A stretch of DNA of 64,000 nucleotides from Pseudomonas putida (GCF_022627325.1 NZ_JAETZZ010000012.1:141496-205495), one strand, 5' to 3'; positions 27,194 through 36,493 are shown, numbered from the stretch's first letter. A program made the numbers and translations. Notes: generated by a model not told the origin, from the sequence alone.

Positions 27194-27233
27194 AAAAAGC
27201 CCCAGGCACGGATGGTGCCTGGGGCTCTTTTTT
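27194..27233. terminator. Bidirectional intrinsic terminator between uvrA and bfr
   Basis: The stem AGCCCCAGGCA ... TGCCTGGGGCT is flanked by AAAAA and a T-run. It lies between convergent uvrA and the ferritin gene. Confidence 0.92.
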
Positions 27234-27246
27234 ATCTGTGGATAAC

Positions 27247-27711
27247 TTACATCTGCGACTGCAGGTAGTTTTCCAGGCCGATGGCCTTGATCAGGCCCTG
27301 CTGCTTCTCAAGCCAGTAGGTGTGATCTTCTTCGGTATCGGCCAGCTGCGCACGCAGGATATCGCGACTGATGTAGTCCTTGTGCAGCTCACACAGCTCG
27401 ATGCCTTTGCACAAGGCCGCACGAACCTTGTACTCGAGCTTGAGGTCCGCTTCGATCATTTCCGGCACAGTGCTACCCACTTCCAGGTCATCCGCGCGCA
27501 TGTCGGGGGTGCCTTCGAGCATGAGGATACGCCGCATCAGCGCATCGGCGTGCTGGGTTTCCTCTTCCATCTCATGGTTGATGCGTTCGTAGAGCTTGGA
27601 CAGGCCCCAGTCTTCGTACATGCGCGAGTGAATGAAGTACTGGTCGCGTGCGGCCAGTTCGCCCTTCAGCAACGTGACGAGATAATTGATTACGTCCGGG
27701 TGACCTTGCAT
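27247..27711 (-). CDS. bfr: Ferritin of the bacterioferritin family (FtnA-like, no haem ligand)
   Basis: A 154-residue four-helix iron-storage subunit that assembles into a 24-mer. The ferroxidase ligands Glu18, Glu51, His54, Glu93, Glu127 and His130 are present. The haem-binding methionine of true bacterioferritins (position 52) is Thr here, in EEETQHAD. The P. aeruginosa homologue next to katA, long called BfrA, was shown to be a haem-free ferritin now named FtnA, and this sequence closely resembles it. Databases will probably call it bacterioferritin. It lies 163 bp downstream of katA in the same direction, consistent with joint handling of iron and peroxide. Confidence 0.93.
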   Translation of the reverse strand: MQGHPDVINYLVTLLKGELAARDQYFIHSRMYEDWGLSKLYERINHEMEEETQHADALMRRILMLEGTPDMRADDLEVGSTVPEMIEADLKLEYKVRAALCKGIELCELHKDYISRDILRAQLADTEEDHTYWLEKQQGLIKAIGLENYLQSQM

Positions 27712-27832
27712 CGCCCTGATTCTCCGTGTGGATACGTCTAATGAGACATAGTTTGAACCAGGAATTGCCCACGGTCACTGAAAAATGCGCAATCAGGGGC
27801 AAAAATCAGGTAAACAGTAGTGATATTCATTG

Positions 27833-27862
27833 AAAAACCGCCCAAATGAGGGCGGTTCTTCT
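27833..27862 (-). terminator. Intrinsic terminator of katA
   Basis: The stem AACCGCCC ... GGGCGGTT is followed on the minus strand by a U-run. It sits just after the katA stop, so bfr probably has its own promoter in the 27712-27830 interval. Confidence 0.88.
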
Positions 27863-27874
27863 TATCACTTCGAG

Positions 27875-29314
27875 TTAGGCGAGATTCACGCCCAATGCCT
27901 TGGCAATGCCTTCACCATAGGCCGGATCAGCCCTGAAGAAGTACTGCAGTTGTCGTTGAATGACATCTTGACTGACACCTGCCATGGTTCCGGCGATATT
28001 GCTGATCAGCAGTGCCTTTTGTTCATCGTTCATCAAGCGGAACAGTGCACCGGCGTGGCTGTAGTAGTCATTGTCTTCACGGTGATCGTAGCGGTCCGCA
28101 GCGCCTTTGAGGGCCAATGCAGGTTCGCCATGGCCAGGCGACTGCTTAGGCGCATCGCCATAGCTATTGGGCTCGTAATTGGGTGCACTGCCATAGCTAC
28201 CAAACGCCATTGATCCATCACGCTGGTAGCTATTGACCGGGCAGCGTGGCGCGTTGACCGGCAACTGCTGGTGGTTGGTGCCCACACGGTACCGGTGCGC
28301 ATCGGCATAGGCGAAAACGCGGCCCTGCAGCATGCGGTCTGGGGACAGCCCAACGCCCGGCACCATGTTGCTCGGGCCAAACGCAGCCTGCTCGACTTCA
28401 GCAAAATAGTTGAGCGGGTTGCGGTTGAGCTCCAGGACACCCACCTCGATCAACGGATAGTCCCTCTGCGACCAGGTCTTGGTCACATCGAACGGATTTT
28501 CTTCGCGGCTGGCTGCCTCCTCCTCAGTCATGACCTGAATGCACACGGTCCAACGGGGGAAGTCTGCGCGCTCGATGGCCTCGAACAGGTCACGCTGGGC
28601 GTAGTCAGGGTCTGTACCCGCCAGGCGCGCAGCGTCGGCTGGCGTAAGGTTCTTGATACCTTGCTGGGTCTTGAAGTGCCATTTGACCCATGTGCGCTCG
28701 CCGGTAGCGCTGATCAAGCTATAGGTGTGGCTGCCGAAGCCGTGCATGTGCCGGTAGCCGTCCGGAATGCCGCGATCGGAGAACAGGATGGTGACCTGGT
28801 GCAGCGCTTCAGGCGAGTGCGACCAGAAATCCCACATCATCTGAGCGTTCTTCAGGTTTGATTGCGGATGGCGCTTCTGGGTGTGGATGAAATCCGGGAA
28901 CTTGAGCGGATCGCGGATGAAGAAAACCGGCGTGTTGTTGCCGACGATGTCCCAATTGCCTTCCTCGGTGTAAAACTTTACCGCAAAGCCGCGAGGATCA
29001 CGCTCGGTGTCAGCCGAACCACGCTCGCCGCCGACGGTGGAAAAGCGCAGGAAGGTTTCCGTCTGCTTACCAATCGTGTCGAACAGCTTGGCCTTGGTGT
29101 AGCGAGTGATGTCGTGGGTGACGGTAAACGTGCCATAGGCTCCCGAGCCTTTGGCATGTACACGCCGCTCAGGAATGTTCTCGCGGTTGAAGTGAGCGAG
29201 CTTCTCGATCAGGTGGAAATCGTCGAGCAACAACGGGCCGCGCGGGCCAGCAGAGCGGGAATTCTGATTGTCAGCTACGGGGGCACCGCTGGCGGTGGTG
29301 AGAATCTTGCTCAT
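27875..29314 (-). CDS. katA: Monofunctional haem catalase
   Basis: A 479-residue small-subunit (clade 3) catalase that converts hydrogen peroxide to water and oxygen. Catalytic residues are His53 (RRVHAKGSGA) and Asn126 (GNNTPVF), and the proximal haem ligand is Tyr336 (FAYADAHRYR). There is no signal peptide. In P. aeruginosa the katA-bfrA pair is linked functionally, because the ferritin supplies iron for the haem of KatA. The 172-bp upstream gap holds the rplQ terminator and must contain its promoter; I found no convincing OxyR site there. Confidence 0.97.
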   Translation of the reverse strand: MSKILTTASGAPVADNQNSRSAGPRGPLLLDDFHLIEKLAHFNRENIPERRVHAKGSGAYGTFTVTHDITRYTKAKLFDTIGKQTETFLRFSTVGGERGSADTERDPRGFAVKFYTEEGNWDIVGNNTPVFFIRDPLKFPDFIHTQKRHPQSNLKNAQMMWDFWSHSPEALHQVTILFSDRGIPDGYRHMHGFGSHTYSLISATGERTWVKWHFKTQQGIKNLTPADAARLAGTDPDYAQRDLFEAIERADFPRWTVCIQVMTEEEAASREENPFDVTKTWSQRDYPLIEVGVLELNRNPLNYFAEVEQAAFGPSNMVPGVGLSPDRMLQGRVFAYADAHRYRVGTNHQQLPVNAPRCPVNSYQRDGSMAFGSYGSAPNYEPNSYGDAPKQSPGHGEPALALKGAADRYDHREDNDYYSHAGALFRLMNDEQKALLISNIAGTMAGVSQDVIQRQLQYFFRADPAYGEGIAKALGVNLA

Positions 29315-29440
29315 GGGCTCTCCATATCGGTTTTGAACTGCCGGCGAATCGGCTTGGATAGGAGTATCGACGAGCGGTCGATTCAGAACAAATTCATTGC
29401 ACGTGTCGTATCGATAGAAAAAAACAATTCCTATAAAAAC

Positions 29441-29469
29441 AAAAAACCGGGCACTAGGCCCGGTTTTTT
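29441..29469 (-). terminator. Intrinsic terminator of the alpha operon (after rplQ)
   Basis: The stem AAAAAACCGGGC ... GCCCGGTTTTTT with a 5-nt loop lies 17 bp beyond the rplQ stop. It ends the ribosomal supercluster. Confidence 0.93.
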
Positions 29470-29486
29470 GTAGCAGACAGAACGTC

Positions 29487-29873
29487 TTACTCGGCAGCTT
29501 CTACAGCACCACCGACTGGACGATCAACCAGCTCGACGTACGCCATAGGCGCGTTGTCGCCAGCGCGGAAACCGCACTTCAGGATGCGCAGGTAGCCGCC
29601 CTGACGGGTGGCGTAACGCTTGCCCAGATCGTTGAACAGTTTGCCAACAGCGGACTTCGAACGGGTACGGTCGAAGGCCAGACGGCGGTTAGCAACGCTG
29701 TCTTCCTTGGCCAGGGTGATCAGCGGCTCGGCAACGCGGCGCAGTTCCTTGGCTTTCGGCAGGGTGGTTTTGATCAGCTCGTGCTCGATCAGCGACACAG
29801 CCATGTTCTGGAACATAGCTTTGCGGTGAGAGCTGGTACGGCTCAGGTGACGTCCACTTTTACGATGACGCAT
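29487..29873 (-). CDS. rplQ: 50S ribosomal protein L17
   Basis: bL17, 128 residues, a protein near the exit-tunnel side of the large subunit. The conserved start MRHRKSGRHLSRTSSHRKAM and the block LFNDLGKRYATRQGGYLRI identify it. It is the last gene of the alpha operon, 42 bp after rpoA, and is followed by a strong terminator. Confidence 0.98.
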   Translation of the reverse strand: MRHRKSGRHLSRTSSHRKAMFQNMAVSLIEHELIKTTLPKAKELRRVAEPLITLAKEDSVANRRLAFDRTRSKSAVGKLFNDLGKRYATRQGGYLRILKCGFRAGDNAPMAYVELVDRPVGGAVEAAE

Positions 29874-29915
29874 GATTCATTCCTTACCAAACACTACGTT
29901 CGGTGATTACGACGA

Positions 29916-30917
29916 TCAGGCGGTCGCCTTGTCGTCTTTCTTAAGACTTGCAGGCGGCCAGTTGTCGAGGCGCATGCCGAGAGACAGACCACGAGAGGCC
30001 AGCACGTCCTTGATTTCAGTCAGGGACTTCTTGCCCAGGTTAGGAGTCTTCAACAGCTCTACTTCGGTACGCTGAATCAGGTCGCCGATGTAGTAGATGT
30101 TCTCCGCCTTGAGGCAGTTGGCCGAACGTACAGTCAGTTCCAGGTCGTCAACCGGACGTAGCAGGATCGGATCGATCTCGTCTTCCTGCTCGACTACGAC
30201 AGGCTCGCTGTCACCTTTGAGGTCGACGAACGCGGCCAACTGCTGTTGCAGGATGGTCGCAGCGCGGCGGATAGCCTCTTCAGGATCCAGGGTGCCGTTG
30301 GTTTCCAGATCAATGACCAGCTTGTCCAGGTTGGTACGCTGTTCAACACGGGCGTTCTCGACCACATAGGCGATACGACGCACCGGGCTGAACGAAGCGT
30401 CCAGCTGCAGACGGCCAATGCTACGGCTTTCGTCTTCGTCGGTTTGACGGGAGTCAGCCGGCTCGTAACCGCGACCACGAGCTACAGTGAGCTTCATGTT
30501 CAGGGCGCCGTTGGACGCCAGGTTCGCGATTACGTGATCGGGGTTGACGATCTCGACATCGTGATCCAGCTGAATATCGGCAGCGGTAACCACCCCCGAA
30601 CCCTTTTTCGACAAGGTCAGCGTAACTTCGTCACGACCGTGCAGTTTGATAGCCAGACCTTTAAGGTTCAACAGGATTTCAATTACGTCTTCCTGTACAC
30701 CTTCGATCGCGGAGTACTCATGGAGTACGCCATCGATCTCGGCCTCGACTACTGCACAGCCAGGCATGGAGGACAACAGGATGCGGCGCAGCGCGTTGCC
30801 CAGGGTATGGCCGAAGCCACGCTCGAGAGGCTCGAGCGTGATCTTGGCGCGGGTCGGACTGACTACCTGCACATCAATATGGCGGGGAGTCAGGAACTCA
30901 TTTACCGAAATCTGCAT
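29916..30917 (-). CDS. rpoA: RNA polymerase alpha subunit
   Basis: RpoA is 333 residues long. The N-terminal domain (about 1-230, with [18 protein letters not shown]) dimerises and nucleates assembly of beta and beta'. A linker leads to the C-terminal domain (about 245-325; [20 protein letters not shown]), which contacts UP elements and activators. It sits 22 bp after rpsD, so its supply is tied to ribosomal protein synthesis. Confidence 0.99.
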
Positions 30918-30939
30918 GGATGCACCTATTTTCTAGCCC

Positions 30940-31560
30940 TTACTTGGAGTAGAGCTCGACAATCAGGTTTTCGTTGATGTCGGCAGAGAGGTCGCCGCGA
31001 GCAGGAACGTTCTTGAAAACGCCCGACTTCTTAGCGGAATCTACGTCTACCCACTCAACGCGGCCACGCTGGGCGCACAGTTCAAGGGCTTGAACAATGC
31101 GCAGCTGGTTCGACGACTTCTCGCGAACCGCGACCACGTCACCCGGACGAACTTGGTAGGATGGAATGTTTACAGTCTTACCGTTGACGCTGATCGCTTT
31201 GTGCGAAACCAGCTGACGGGACTCGGAACGAGTCGAGCCGAAGCCCATACGGTAGACGACGTTATCCAGACGGCACTCGAGCAGTTGCAGCAGGTTCTCA
31301 CCGGTTGCGCCTTTTTTCGAGGCAGCAGCTTGGTAGTAACCGCGGAACTGACGCTCCAGAACACCGTAGATACGACGGACTTTTTGTTTCTCGCGCAGCT
31401 GGGTACCGTAGTCGGACTGACGGCCACGGCGCTGGCCGTGGATACCTGGGGCTGCTTCGATGTTGCACTTCGATTCCAGAGCGCGAACGCCGCTCTTCAG
31501 GAACAGGTCGGTGCCTTCACGACGAGACAGTTTGCATTTTGGACCAATGTAACGTGCCAT
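30940..31560 (-). CDS. rpsD: 30S ribosomal protein S4
   Basis: uS4, 206 residues, a primary 16S rRNA binder that nucleates assembly of the 5' domain. The start MARYIGPKCKLSRREG and the S4 RNA-binding domain (about 96-160, CRLDNVVYRMGFGSTR) are clear. In E. coli S4 represses the alpha operon by binding the rpsM leader; whether that holds here cannot be told from sequence alone. Confidence 0.98.
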   Translation of the reverse strand: MARYIGPKCKLSRREGTDLFLKSGVRALESKCNIEAAPGIHGQRRGRQSDYGTQLREKQKVRRIYGVLERQFRGYYQAAASKKGATGENLLQLLECRLDNVVYRMGFGSTRSESRQLVSHKAISVNGKTVNIPSYQVRPGDVVAVREKSSNQLRIVQALELCAQRGRVEWVDVDSAKKSGVFKNVPARGDLSADINENLIVELYSK

Positions 31561-31575
31561 TCTTCTGTCTCCTGA

Positions 31576-31965
31576 TTACACGCGGCGCTTCTTCGGCGGA
31601 CGGCACCCGTTGTGCGGGATTGGCGTCACGTCGGTGATGCTGGCGATCTTGTAGCCGCAGCTGTTCAATGCACGAACGGCGGACTCACGACCTGGACCTG
31701 GACCCTTGACGTTTACGTCGAGGTTCTTAAGACCGTATTCCAGCGCAGCTTGACCAGCACGCTCAGCAGCGATCTGAGCTGCGAACGGGGTGGATTTGCG
31801 CGAACCACGGAAACCCGAGCCACCGGAGGTCGCCCAGGACAAAGCATTGCCCTGACGGTCGGTGATGGTCACGATGGTGTTGTTGAAAGACGCATGGATG
31901 TGGGCGATGCCATCAACCACTGTCTTTTTGACTTTCTTACGAGGACGAGCAGCAGGTTTTGCCAT
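31576..31965 (-). CDS. rpsK: 30S ribosomal protein S11
   Basis: uS11, 129 residues, on the platform of the small subunit near the mRNA exit. Motifs include [19 protein letters not shown] and the C-terminal [15 protein letters not shown]. It is the second gene of the alpha operon, 18 bp after rpsM. Confidence 0.98.
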
Positions 31966-31983
31966 GTCTATATTCCTGGGCGA

Positions 31984-32340
31984 TTACTTGCGGATCGGCT
32001 TACGCGGGCCCTTACGGGTGCGTGCGTTGGTCTTGGTGCGCTGACCGCGAACCGGCAGACCTTTACGATGACGCAGGCCGCGGTAGCAACCCAGGTCCAT
32101 CAAGCGCTTGATCTTCATGTTGACGTCACGACGCAGGTCACCTTCGGTGGTGAACTTCGCAACTTCGCCACGCAGGGTTTCGATTTGCTCGTCGCTCAGA
32201 TCCTTGATCTTAGCGGCTGGATTTACACCAGCATCTGCACAGATCTTCTGTGCAGTTGTGCGACCGACACCATAGATGTAGGTCAGCGAGATAACAGTAT
32301 GCTTGTTATCTGGAATGTTGACGCCTGCAATACGGGCCAT
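31984..32340 (-). CDS. rpsM: 30S ribosomal protein S13
   Basis: uS13, 118 residues, in the head of the small subunit, bridging to 5S rRNA and L5. Conserved blocks are MARIAGVNIPDNKH, the helix-hairpin-helix region around LTYIYGVG, and GLRHRKGLPVRGQRTKTNAR. It is the first gene of the alpha operon, about 53 nt after the predicted transcription start. Confidence 0.98.
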   Translation of the reverse strand: MARIAGVNIPDNKHTVISLTYIYGVGRTTAQKICADAGVNPAAKIKDLSDEQIETLRGEVAKFTTEGDLRRDVNMKIKRLMDLGCYRGLRHRKGLPVRGQRTKTNARTRKGPRKPIRK

Positions 32341-32399
32341 TCAGTGGGACTCCAATTGACAGCTACCTACGCCCCGGAAGCCAAGAAATAGGGCGCGAG

Positions 32400-32428
32400 A
32401 TAATATCGCTGTAGAAACGAATAATCAA
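32400..32428 (-). promoter_or_regulatory. Predicted alpha-operon promoter
   Basis: TTGATT (32423-32428), 17 bp, TATTAT (32400-32405) on the minus strand, followed by the GC-rich discriminator CTCGCGCCC. The -35 box overlaps the distal edge of the preceding hairpin. The position between rpmJ and rpsM matches the spc/alpha border in E. coli. Confidence 0.65.
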
Positions 32429-32454
32429 CCCAGCAGCACACTAGCTGCTGGGTT
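32427..32454 (-). terminator. Hairpin at the end of the spc operon
   Basis: The stem AACCCAGCAG / CTGCTGGGTT has an 8-nt loop. On the minus strand it is followed by TTGATTATT, a weak U-run, so it may be a leaky terminator or an RNA-processing site. It lies between rpmJ and rpsM. Confidence 0.6.
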
Positions 32455-32471
32455 TGAAACGCAGATCACAC

Positions 32472-32588
32472 TCAGCCTTGGCGCTGTTTGTGACGCGGTT
32501 CCGCGCTGCAGATCACTCGTACGACGCCTTCGCGACGGATGATCTTGCAGTTGCGGCACAGCTTTTTCACCGATGCACGAACTTTCAT
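32472..32588 (-). CDS. rpmJ: 50S ribosomal protein L36
   Basis: bL36, 38 residues, reading [15 protein letters not shown] and ending EPRHKQRQG. The zinc ligands are the CRNC pair, a later Cys and the histidine near the end. This is the zinc-binding (C+) paralogue. It lies 28 bp after secY and is the last gene of the spc operon. Confidence 0.97.
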
Positions 32589-32616
32589 TACCGACTCCTC
32601 GAACCTTAGGGGCGTA

Positions 32617-33948
32617 TCAGCGCAGCAAACCGCTGCCACCGTAGCCTTTCAGGTTGGCTTTCTTCATCAGGGATTCGTACTGGTGCGAAACGAGGTGCGA
32701 TTGTACTTGGGACATGAAGTCCATCACAACCACTACCACAATCAGCAACGAGGTCCCGCCAAGGTAGAACGGCACATTTGCTGCCACCACCAGGAACTGG
32801 GGCAGAAGGCAGACGGCCATCATGTAAAGAGCACCGAACATGGTCAAACGAGTCAGAACGCCATCAATGTAGCGCGCCGACTGCTCACCAGGACGGATAC
32901 CCGGAATAAAGGCACCGGACTTCTTCAGGTTTTCCGCTACGTCTTTCGGGTTGAACATCAACGCTGTGTAGAAGAAGCAGAAGAAAATGATCCCTGCACT
33001 AAACAGCAGAATGTTCAACGGCTGACCAGGAGCGATCGACTGCGAGATGTCCTGCAGCCAGCCCATACCTTCGGACTGACCGAACCAGGCACCCAGCGAA
33101 GCCGGGAACAGCAGAATGCTGCTCGCGAAAATGGCCGGGATAACCCCCGCCATGTTCACTTTCAGCGGCAAGTGGCTGGTCTGCGCTGCAAAGACCTTAC
33201 GGCCCTGCTGACGCTTGGCGTAGTGAACGGCGATACGACGCTGACCACGCTCAATGAACACCACAAAGCCGATAATCGCTACTGCCAGCAAACCGATAGC
33301 GACCAGGGCGAAAATGTTGATATCGCCTGTGCGCGCAGACTCGAAAGACTGCCCGATTGCTCTCGGAAGACCGGCAACGATACCTGCGAAGATCAACATC
33401 GAGATACCGTTGCCCACACCGCGCTCGGTGATCTGCTCACCCAGCCACATCATGAACATCGCGCCTGCCACAAACGTGGAAACCGCGACGACATGGAAGC
33501 CAAGGCCCGCAGAAAACGCCACGCCCTGGTTGGCCAGGCCAATGGACATGCCAATGGCTTGAACCAGCGCCAGAATAACGGTGCCGTAGCGGGTGTACTG
33601 GCTGATCTTGCGACGGCCAGCTTCACCTTCCTTCTTCAACTGCTCCAGTTGCGGGCTGACCGCCGTCATCAGCTGCATGATGATCGATGCCGAGATGTAC
33701 GGCATGATCCCCAATGCAAAGATGCTCATGCGCTCGAGCGCGCCACCGGAAAACATGTTGAACAAGCTAAGAATGGTCCCCTCATTCTGCCGAAACAGAT
33801 CCGCCAGACGGTCCGGATTGATGCCTGGAACCGGGATATGCGCACCTATCCGATAGACGATGATCGCCATGAACAGAAAGCGCAGACGAGCCCAGAGTTC
33901 CGACATCCCGCCCTTACCGAGCGAAGAGAGAGCACCTTGCTTAGCCAT
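32617..33948 (-). CDS. secY: Protein translocase subunit SecY
   Basis: SecY forms the protein-conducting channel of the inner membrane with SecE and SecG. The 443-residue protein has ten membrane helices. Conserved parts are [14 protein letters not shown] (helix 1), the plug region with [21 protein letters not shown], the [12 protein letters not shown] loop and the cytoplasmic [17 protein letters not shown] loop that binds SecA and the ribosome. It begins immediately after the rplO stop, so translation of the two is likely coupled. Confidence 0.98.
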
Positions 33949-34383
33949 TTATTCCTCGAATTTGCCGCCAGCTGCTTCGATAGCCGCACGCGCACCCTTG
34001 GTGGCTGCGATACCCTTGATGGTGACTGCGCGAGTAACTTCGCCAGACAGCATGATTTTCACACGCTGAATGTGCTGGTTGATCACGTTGGCATCCTTCA
34101 GGGATTGCACGGAGATCACGTCGCCTTCCACTTTAGCCAGTTCGGACAGACGCACTTCTGCGCGATCCATGGCTTTCAGGGAAACGAAGCCGAACTTCGG
34201 CAGGCGACGGTGCAGCGGCTGTTGACCGCCTTCGAAGCCCGGAGCGATCGAACCACCCGAACGGGAGGTCTGACCTTTGTGGCCACGGCCGCCGGTCTTA
34301 CCCAGACCGCTACCGATACCACGACCCGGACGATGCTTTTCGCGACGGGAACCCGGCGCTGGACTCAGATCATTGAGTTTCAT
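33949..34383 (-). CDS. rplO: 50S ribosomal protein L15
   Basis: uL15, 144 residues, a late-assembly protein of the large subunit. The Gly/Arg-rich N terminus (PGSRREKHRPGRGIGSGLGK) threads into 23S rRNA. It starts 3 bp after rpmD and abuts secY. Confidence 0.98.
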   Translation of the reverse strand: MKLNDLSPAPGSRREKHRPGRGIGSGLGKTGGRGHKGQTSRSGGSIAPGFEGGQQPLHRRLPKFGFVSLKAMDRAEVRLSELAKVEGDVISVQSLKDANVINQHIQRVKIMLSGEVTRAVTIKGIAATKGARAAIEAAGGKFEE

Positions 34384-34386
34384 CGA

Positions 34387-34563
34387 TTAACCCTCGACGC
34401 GCAGCATGTAGTAAGCCTTGTTGATCATCCCGCGGTTCTCGGGAGTATCCTGGACTTCTACAGTGTGACCGATGCGACGCAGACCCAGACCTTTAACGCA
34501 CAGTTTGTGGTTAGGGATACGGCCCGAGACGCTCTTGATCAGCGTTACTTTTACGGTTGCCAT
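34387..34563 (-). CDS. rpmD: 50S ribosomal protein L30
   Basis: uL30, 58 residues. The sequence starts MATVKVTLIKSVSGRIPNHK, includes GLGLRRIGHTVEV, and ends YYMLRVEG. The length is typical of bacterial L30. It starts 2 bp after the rpsE stop. Confidence 0.97.
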   Translation of the reverse strand: MATVKVTLIKSVSGRIPNHKLCVKGLGLRRIGHTVEVQDTPENRGMINKAYYMLRVEG

Positions 34564-34565
34564 GA

Positions 34566-35066
34566 TCAGAAGATCTCCTCAACGCTCTTGCCGCGCTTGG
34601 CAGCAATGGACTCAGGAGATTGCATGGCTTTCAGACCCTTGAAGGTGGCGTAAACCACGTTCACTGGGTTGGTCGAACCGTAGCACTTGGCCAGGACGTT
34701 CTGAACACCAGCAACTTCCAGGACAGCACGCATGGCGCCGCCGGCGATGATACCGGTACCTTCCGAAGCAGGCTGCATGTAAACCTTCGAGGCGCCGTGG
34801 GCGGCCTTGGTGGCGTACTGCAGGGTGGTGCCCTTCAGGTCAACCTGGATCATGTTGCGACGAGCAGCTTCCATGGCTTTCTGGATCGCGGCAGGTACTT
34901 CGCGCGATTTGCCACGGCCGAAGCCGACGCGACCTTTACCGTCACCCACCACGGTCAGCGCGGTGAAGGTGAAGATACGGCCGCCTTTAACGGTTTTAGC
35001 TACGCGGTTAACTTGAACCAGCTTCTCGATGTAGCCTTCGTCGCGCTTTTGATCGTTATTTGCCAT
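34566..35066 (-). CDS. rpsE: 30S ribosomal protein S5
   Basis: uS5, 166 residues, close to the mRNA entry and important for decoding accuracy. The double-stranded RNA-binding fold (VQVNRVAKTVKGGRIFTFTA, GRVGFGRGKSREVPAAIQKA) and the C-terminal GSTNPVNVVYATFKGL identify it. It is 3 bp after rplR. Confidence 0.98.
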   Translation of the reverse strand: MANNDQKRDEGYIEKLVQVNRVAKTVKGGRIFTFTALTVVGDGKGRVGFGRGKSREVPAAIQKAMEAARRNMIQVDLKGTTLQYATKAAHGASKVYMQPASEGTGIIAGGAMRAVLEVAGVQNVLAKCYGSTNPVNVVYATFKGLKAMQSPESIAAKRGKSVEEIF

Positions 35067-35069
35067 AAC

Positions 35070-35420
35070 TTAGAACTCCAGCCCGCCTTCACGAGCAGCA
35101 TCAGCCAGCGCTTTGACGCGGCCATGGTACTTGAAGCCGGAACGGTCAAAGGCAACTTGAGATACACCGGCGGCTTTCGCACGCTCAGCTACCAGCTTGC
35201 CAACCTTAGTGGCCGCGTCGATGTTGCCAGTGGCGCCATCACGCAGGTCTTTGTCCAAGGTCGAGGCACTTGCCAAAACCTTGCTGCCGTCGGCCGAAAT
35301 GACCTGGGCGTAGATGTGCTGCGAGGAGCGGAACACGCACAGGCGCACGACTTCGAGTTCGTGCATCTTGAGACGTGCTTTGCGAGCGCGACGCAGTCGA
35401 GTAACTTTTTTGTCGGTCAT
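35070..35420 (-). CDS. rplR: 50S ribosomal protein L18
   Basis: uL18, 116 residues, binds 5S rRNA together with L5 and L25 and docks it to the central protuberance. Conserved features are the basic N terminus (VTRLRRARKARLKM), VFRSSQHIYAQVI and FDRSGFKYHGRVKALADAAREGG. It lies 10 bp after rplF. Confidence 0.98.
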   Translation of the reverse strand: MTDKKVTRLRRARKARLKMHELEVVRLCVFRSSQHIYAQVISADGSKVLASASTLDKDLRDGATGNIDAATKVGKLVAERAKAAGVSQVAFDRSGFKYHGRVKALADAAREGGLEF

Positions 35421-35430
35421 TTGCTAGGCC

Positions 35431-35964
35431 CTACTTCTTCTTGGCTTCTTTACGACGGACTACTTCGTCCGCGTAACGCACACCCTTGCCTTTGTAAGGC
35501 TCTGGTGGACGGAAGTCGCGGATTTCAGCGGCCACCTGACCTACCAGCTGCTTGTCGATACCCTTGATCAGGATGTCGGTTTGGCTGGGAGTTTCAGCAG
35601 TGATACCGGCTGGCAGTTCGTAGTCCACTGGATGCGAGAAGCCCAGAGCCAGGTTCAGGACGGTGCCTTTGGCCTGTGCCTTGTAACCAACACCGACCAG
35701 CTGGAGCTTGCGCTCAAAGCCTTGGCTTACGCCCTGGACCATGTTGTTGACCAGAGCACGGGTAGTACCGGCCATGGCGCGAGCTTGCTGATCACCGTTG
35801 CGAGCGACGAAACGCAGTTCGCCGGACTCTTCGGTAACTTCAACAGACGAGTGAACGTTCAGTTCGAGAGTGCCTTTGGCACCCTTCACCGAAAGCTGCT
35901 GACCGGCGAATTTGACTTCGACACCAGCTGGCAGCTTAACGGGGTTCTTAGCGACGCGAGACAT
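35431..35964 (-). CDS. rplF: 50S ribosomal protein L6
   Basis: uL6, 177 residues, two similar domains near the factor-binding site and the sarcin-ricin loop. Motifs are MSRVAKNPVKLPAGVEV at the start and the signature PEPYKGKGVRYADEVVRRKE at the end. It lies 12 bp after rpsH. Confidence 0.98.
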   Translation of the reverse strand: MSRVAKNPVKLPAGVEVKFAGQQLSVKGAKGTLELNVHSSVEVTEESGELRFVARNGDQQARAMAGTTRALVNNMVQGVSQGFERKLQLVGVGYKAQAKGTVLNLALGFSHPVDYELPAGITAETPSQTDILIKGIDKQLVGQVAAEIRDFRPPEPYKGKGVRYADEVVRRKEAKKK

Positions 35965-35976
35965 GCCTATCTCCCC

Positions 35977-36369
35977 TTAGAACACTGTGCACAGAACTTC
36001 GCCGCCGACACCGGCAGCGCGCGCAGCGCGGTCAGTCATCACACCTTTGTTGGTGGAGACGATAGACACGCCCAGGCCGCCACGAACTTTCGGCAGGTCT
36101 GTGACGGACTTGTACTGGCGCAGGCCAGGACGGCTGGAACGCTTCAGTTCCTCGATGACCGGACGGCCTTCGAAGTACTTGAGTTCGATCGACAGGGACG
36201 GCTTGGCCTCACCAGTAACCTGGTAGCCAGCGATGTAACCTTCGTCTTTCAGAACTTTGGCAACCGCGACCTTCAGAGTGGAGGAAGGCATGCTTACGAC
36301 GGACTTTTCAGCCATCTGGGCATTACGGATGCGAGTTAGCATGTCCGCTAACGGGTCCTGCATACTCAT
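35977..36369 (-). CDS. rpsH: 30S ribosomal protein S8
   Basis: uS8, 130 residues, binds helix 21 of 16S rRNA. It starts [18 protein letters not shown] and ends with GGEVLCTVF, with the [13 protein letters not shown] signature. In E. coli S8 represses the spc operon by binding the L5 leader. An unusually long 208-bp gap with its own hairpin and promoter-like sequence separates it from rpsN. Confidence 0.98.
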
Positions 36370-36464
36370 GGGCTAGATGCTCCTGATACAAGAATTATTA
36401 GCCTTGCGGCTATCACAACCACCCAAGCAGGCAGGGTAAAACCCCAGGCTCAGGTGAGCCGGTC

Positions 36465-36493
36465 ATTCTAGACACAAGACAGAAACGAAACAA
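36465..36493 (-). promoter_or_regulatory. Candidate internal spc-operon promoter before rpsH
   Basis: TTGTTT (36488-36493), 17 bp, TAGAAT (36465-36470) on the minus strand, followed by GACCGGCTC. The -35 element lies within the descending arm of the preceding hairpin. The -10 is strong and the -35 is weak. Confidence 0.5.

Noticed and set aside
29401..29440. ATAG and CTAT boxes upstream of katA as an OxyR site
   Set aside because: The boxes are 13 bp apart instead of 7, and the other half-sites are missing. They also lie beside the rplQ terminator.
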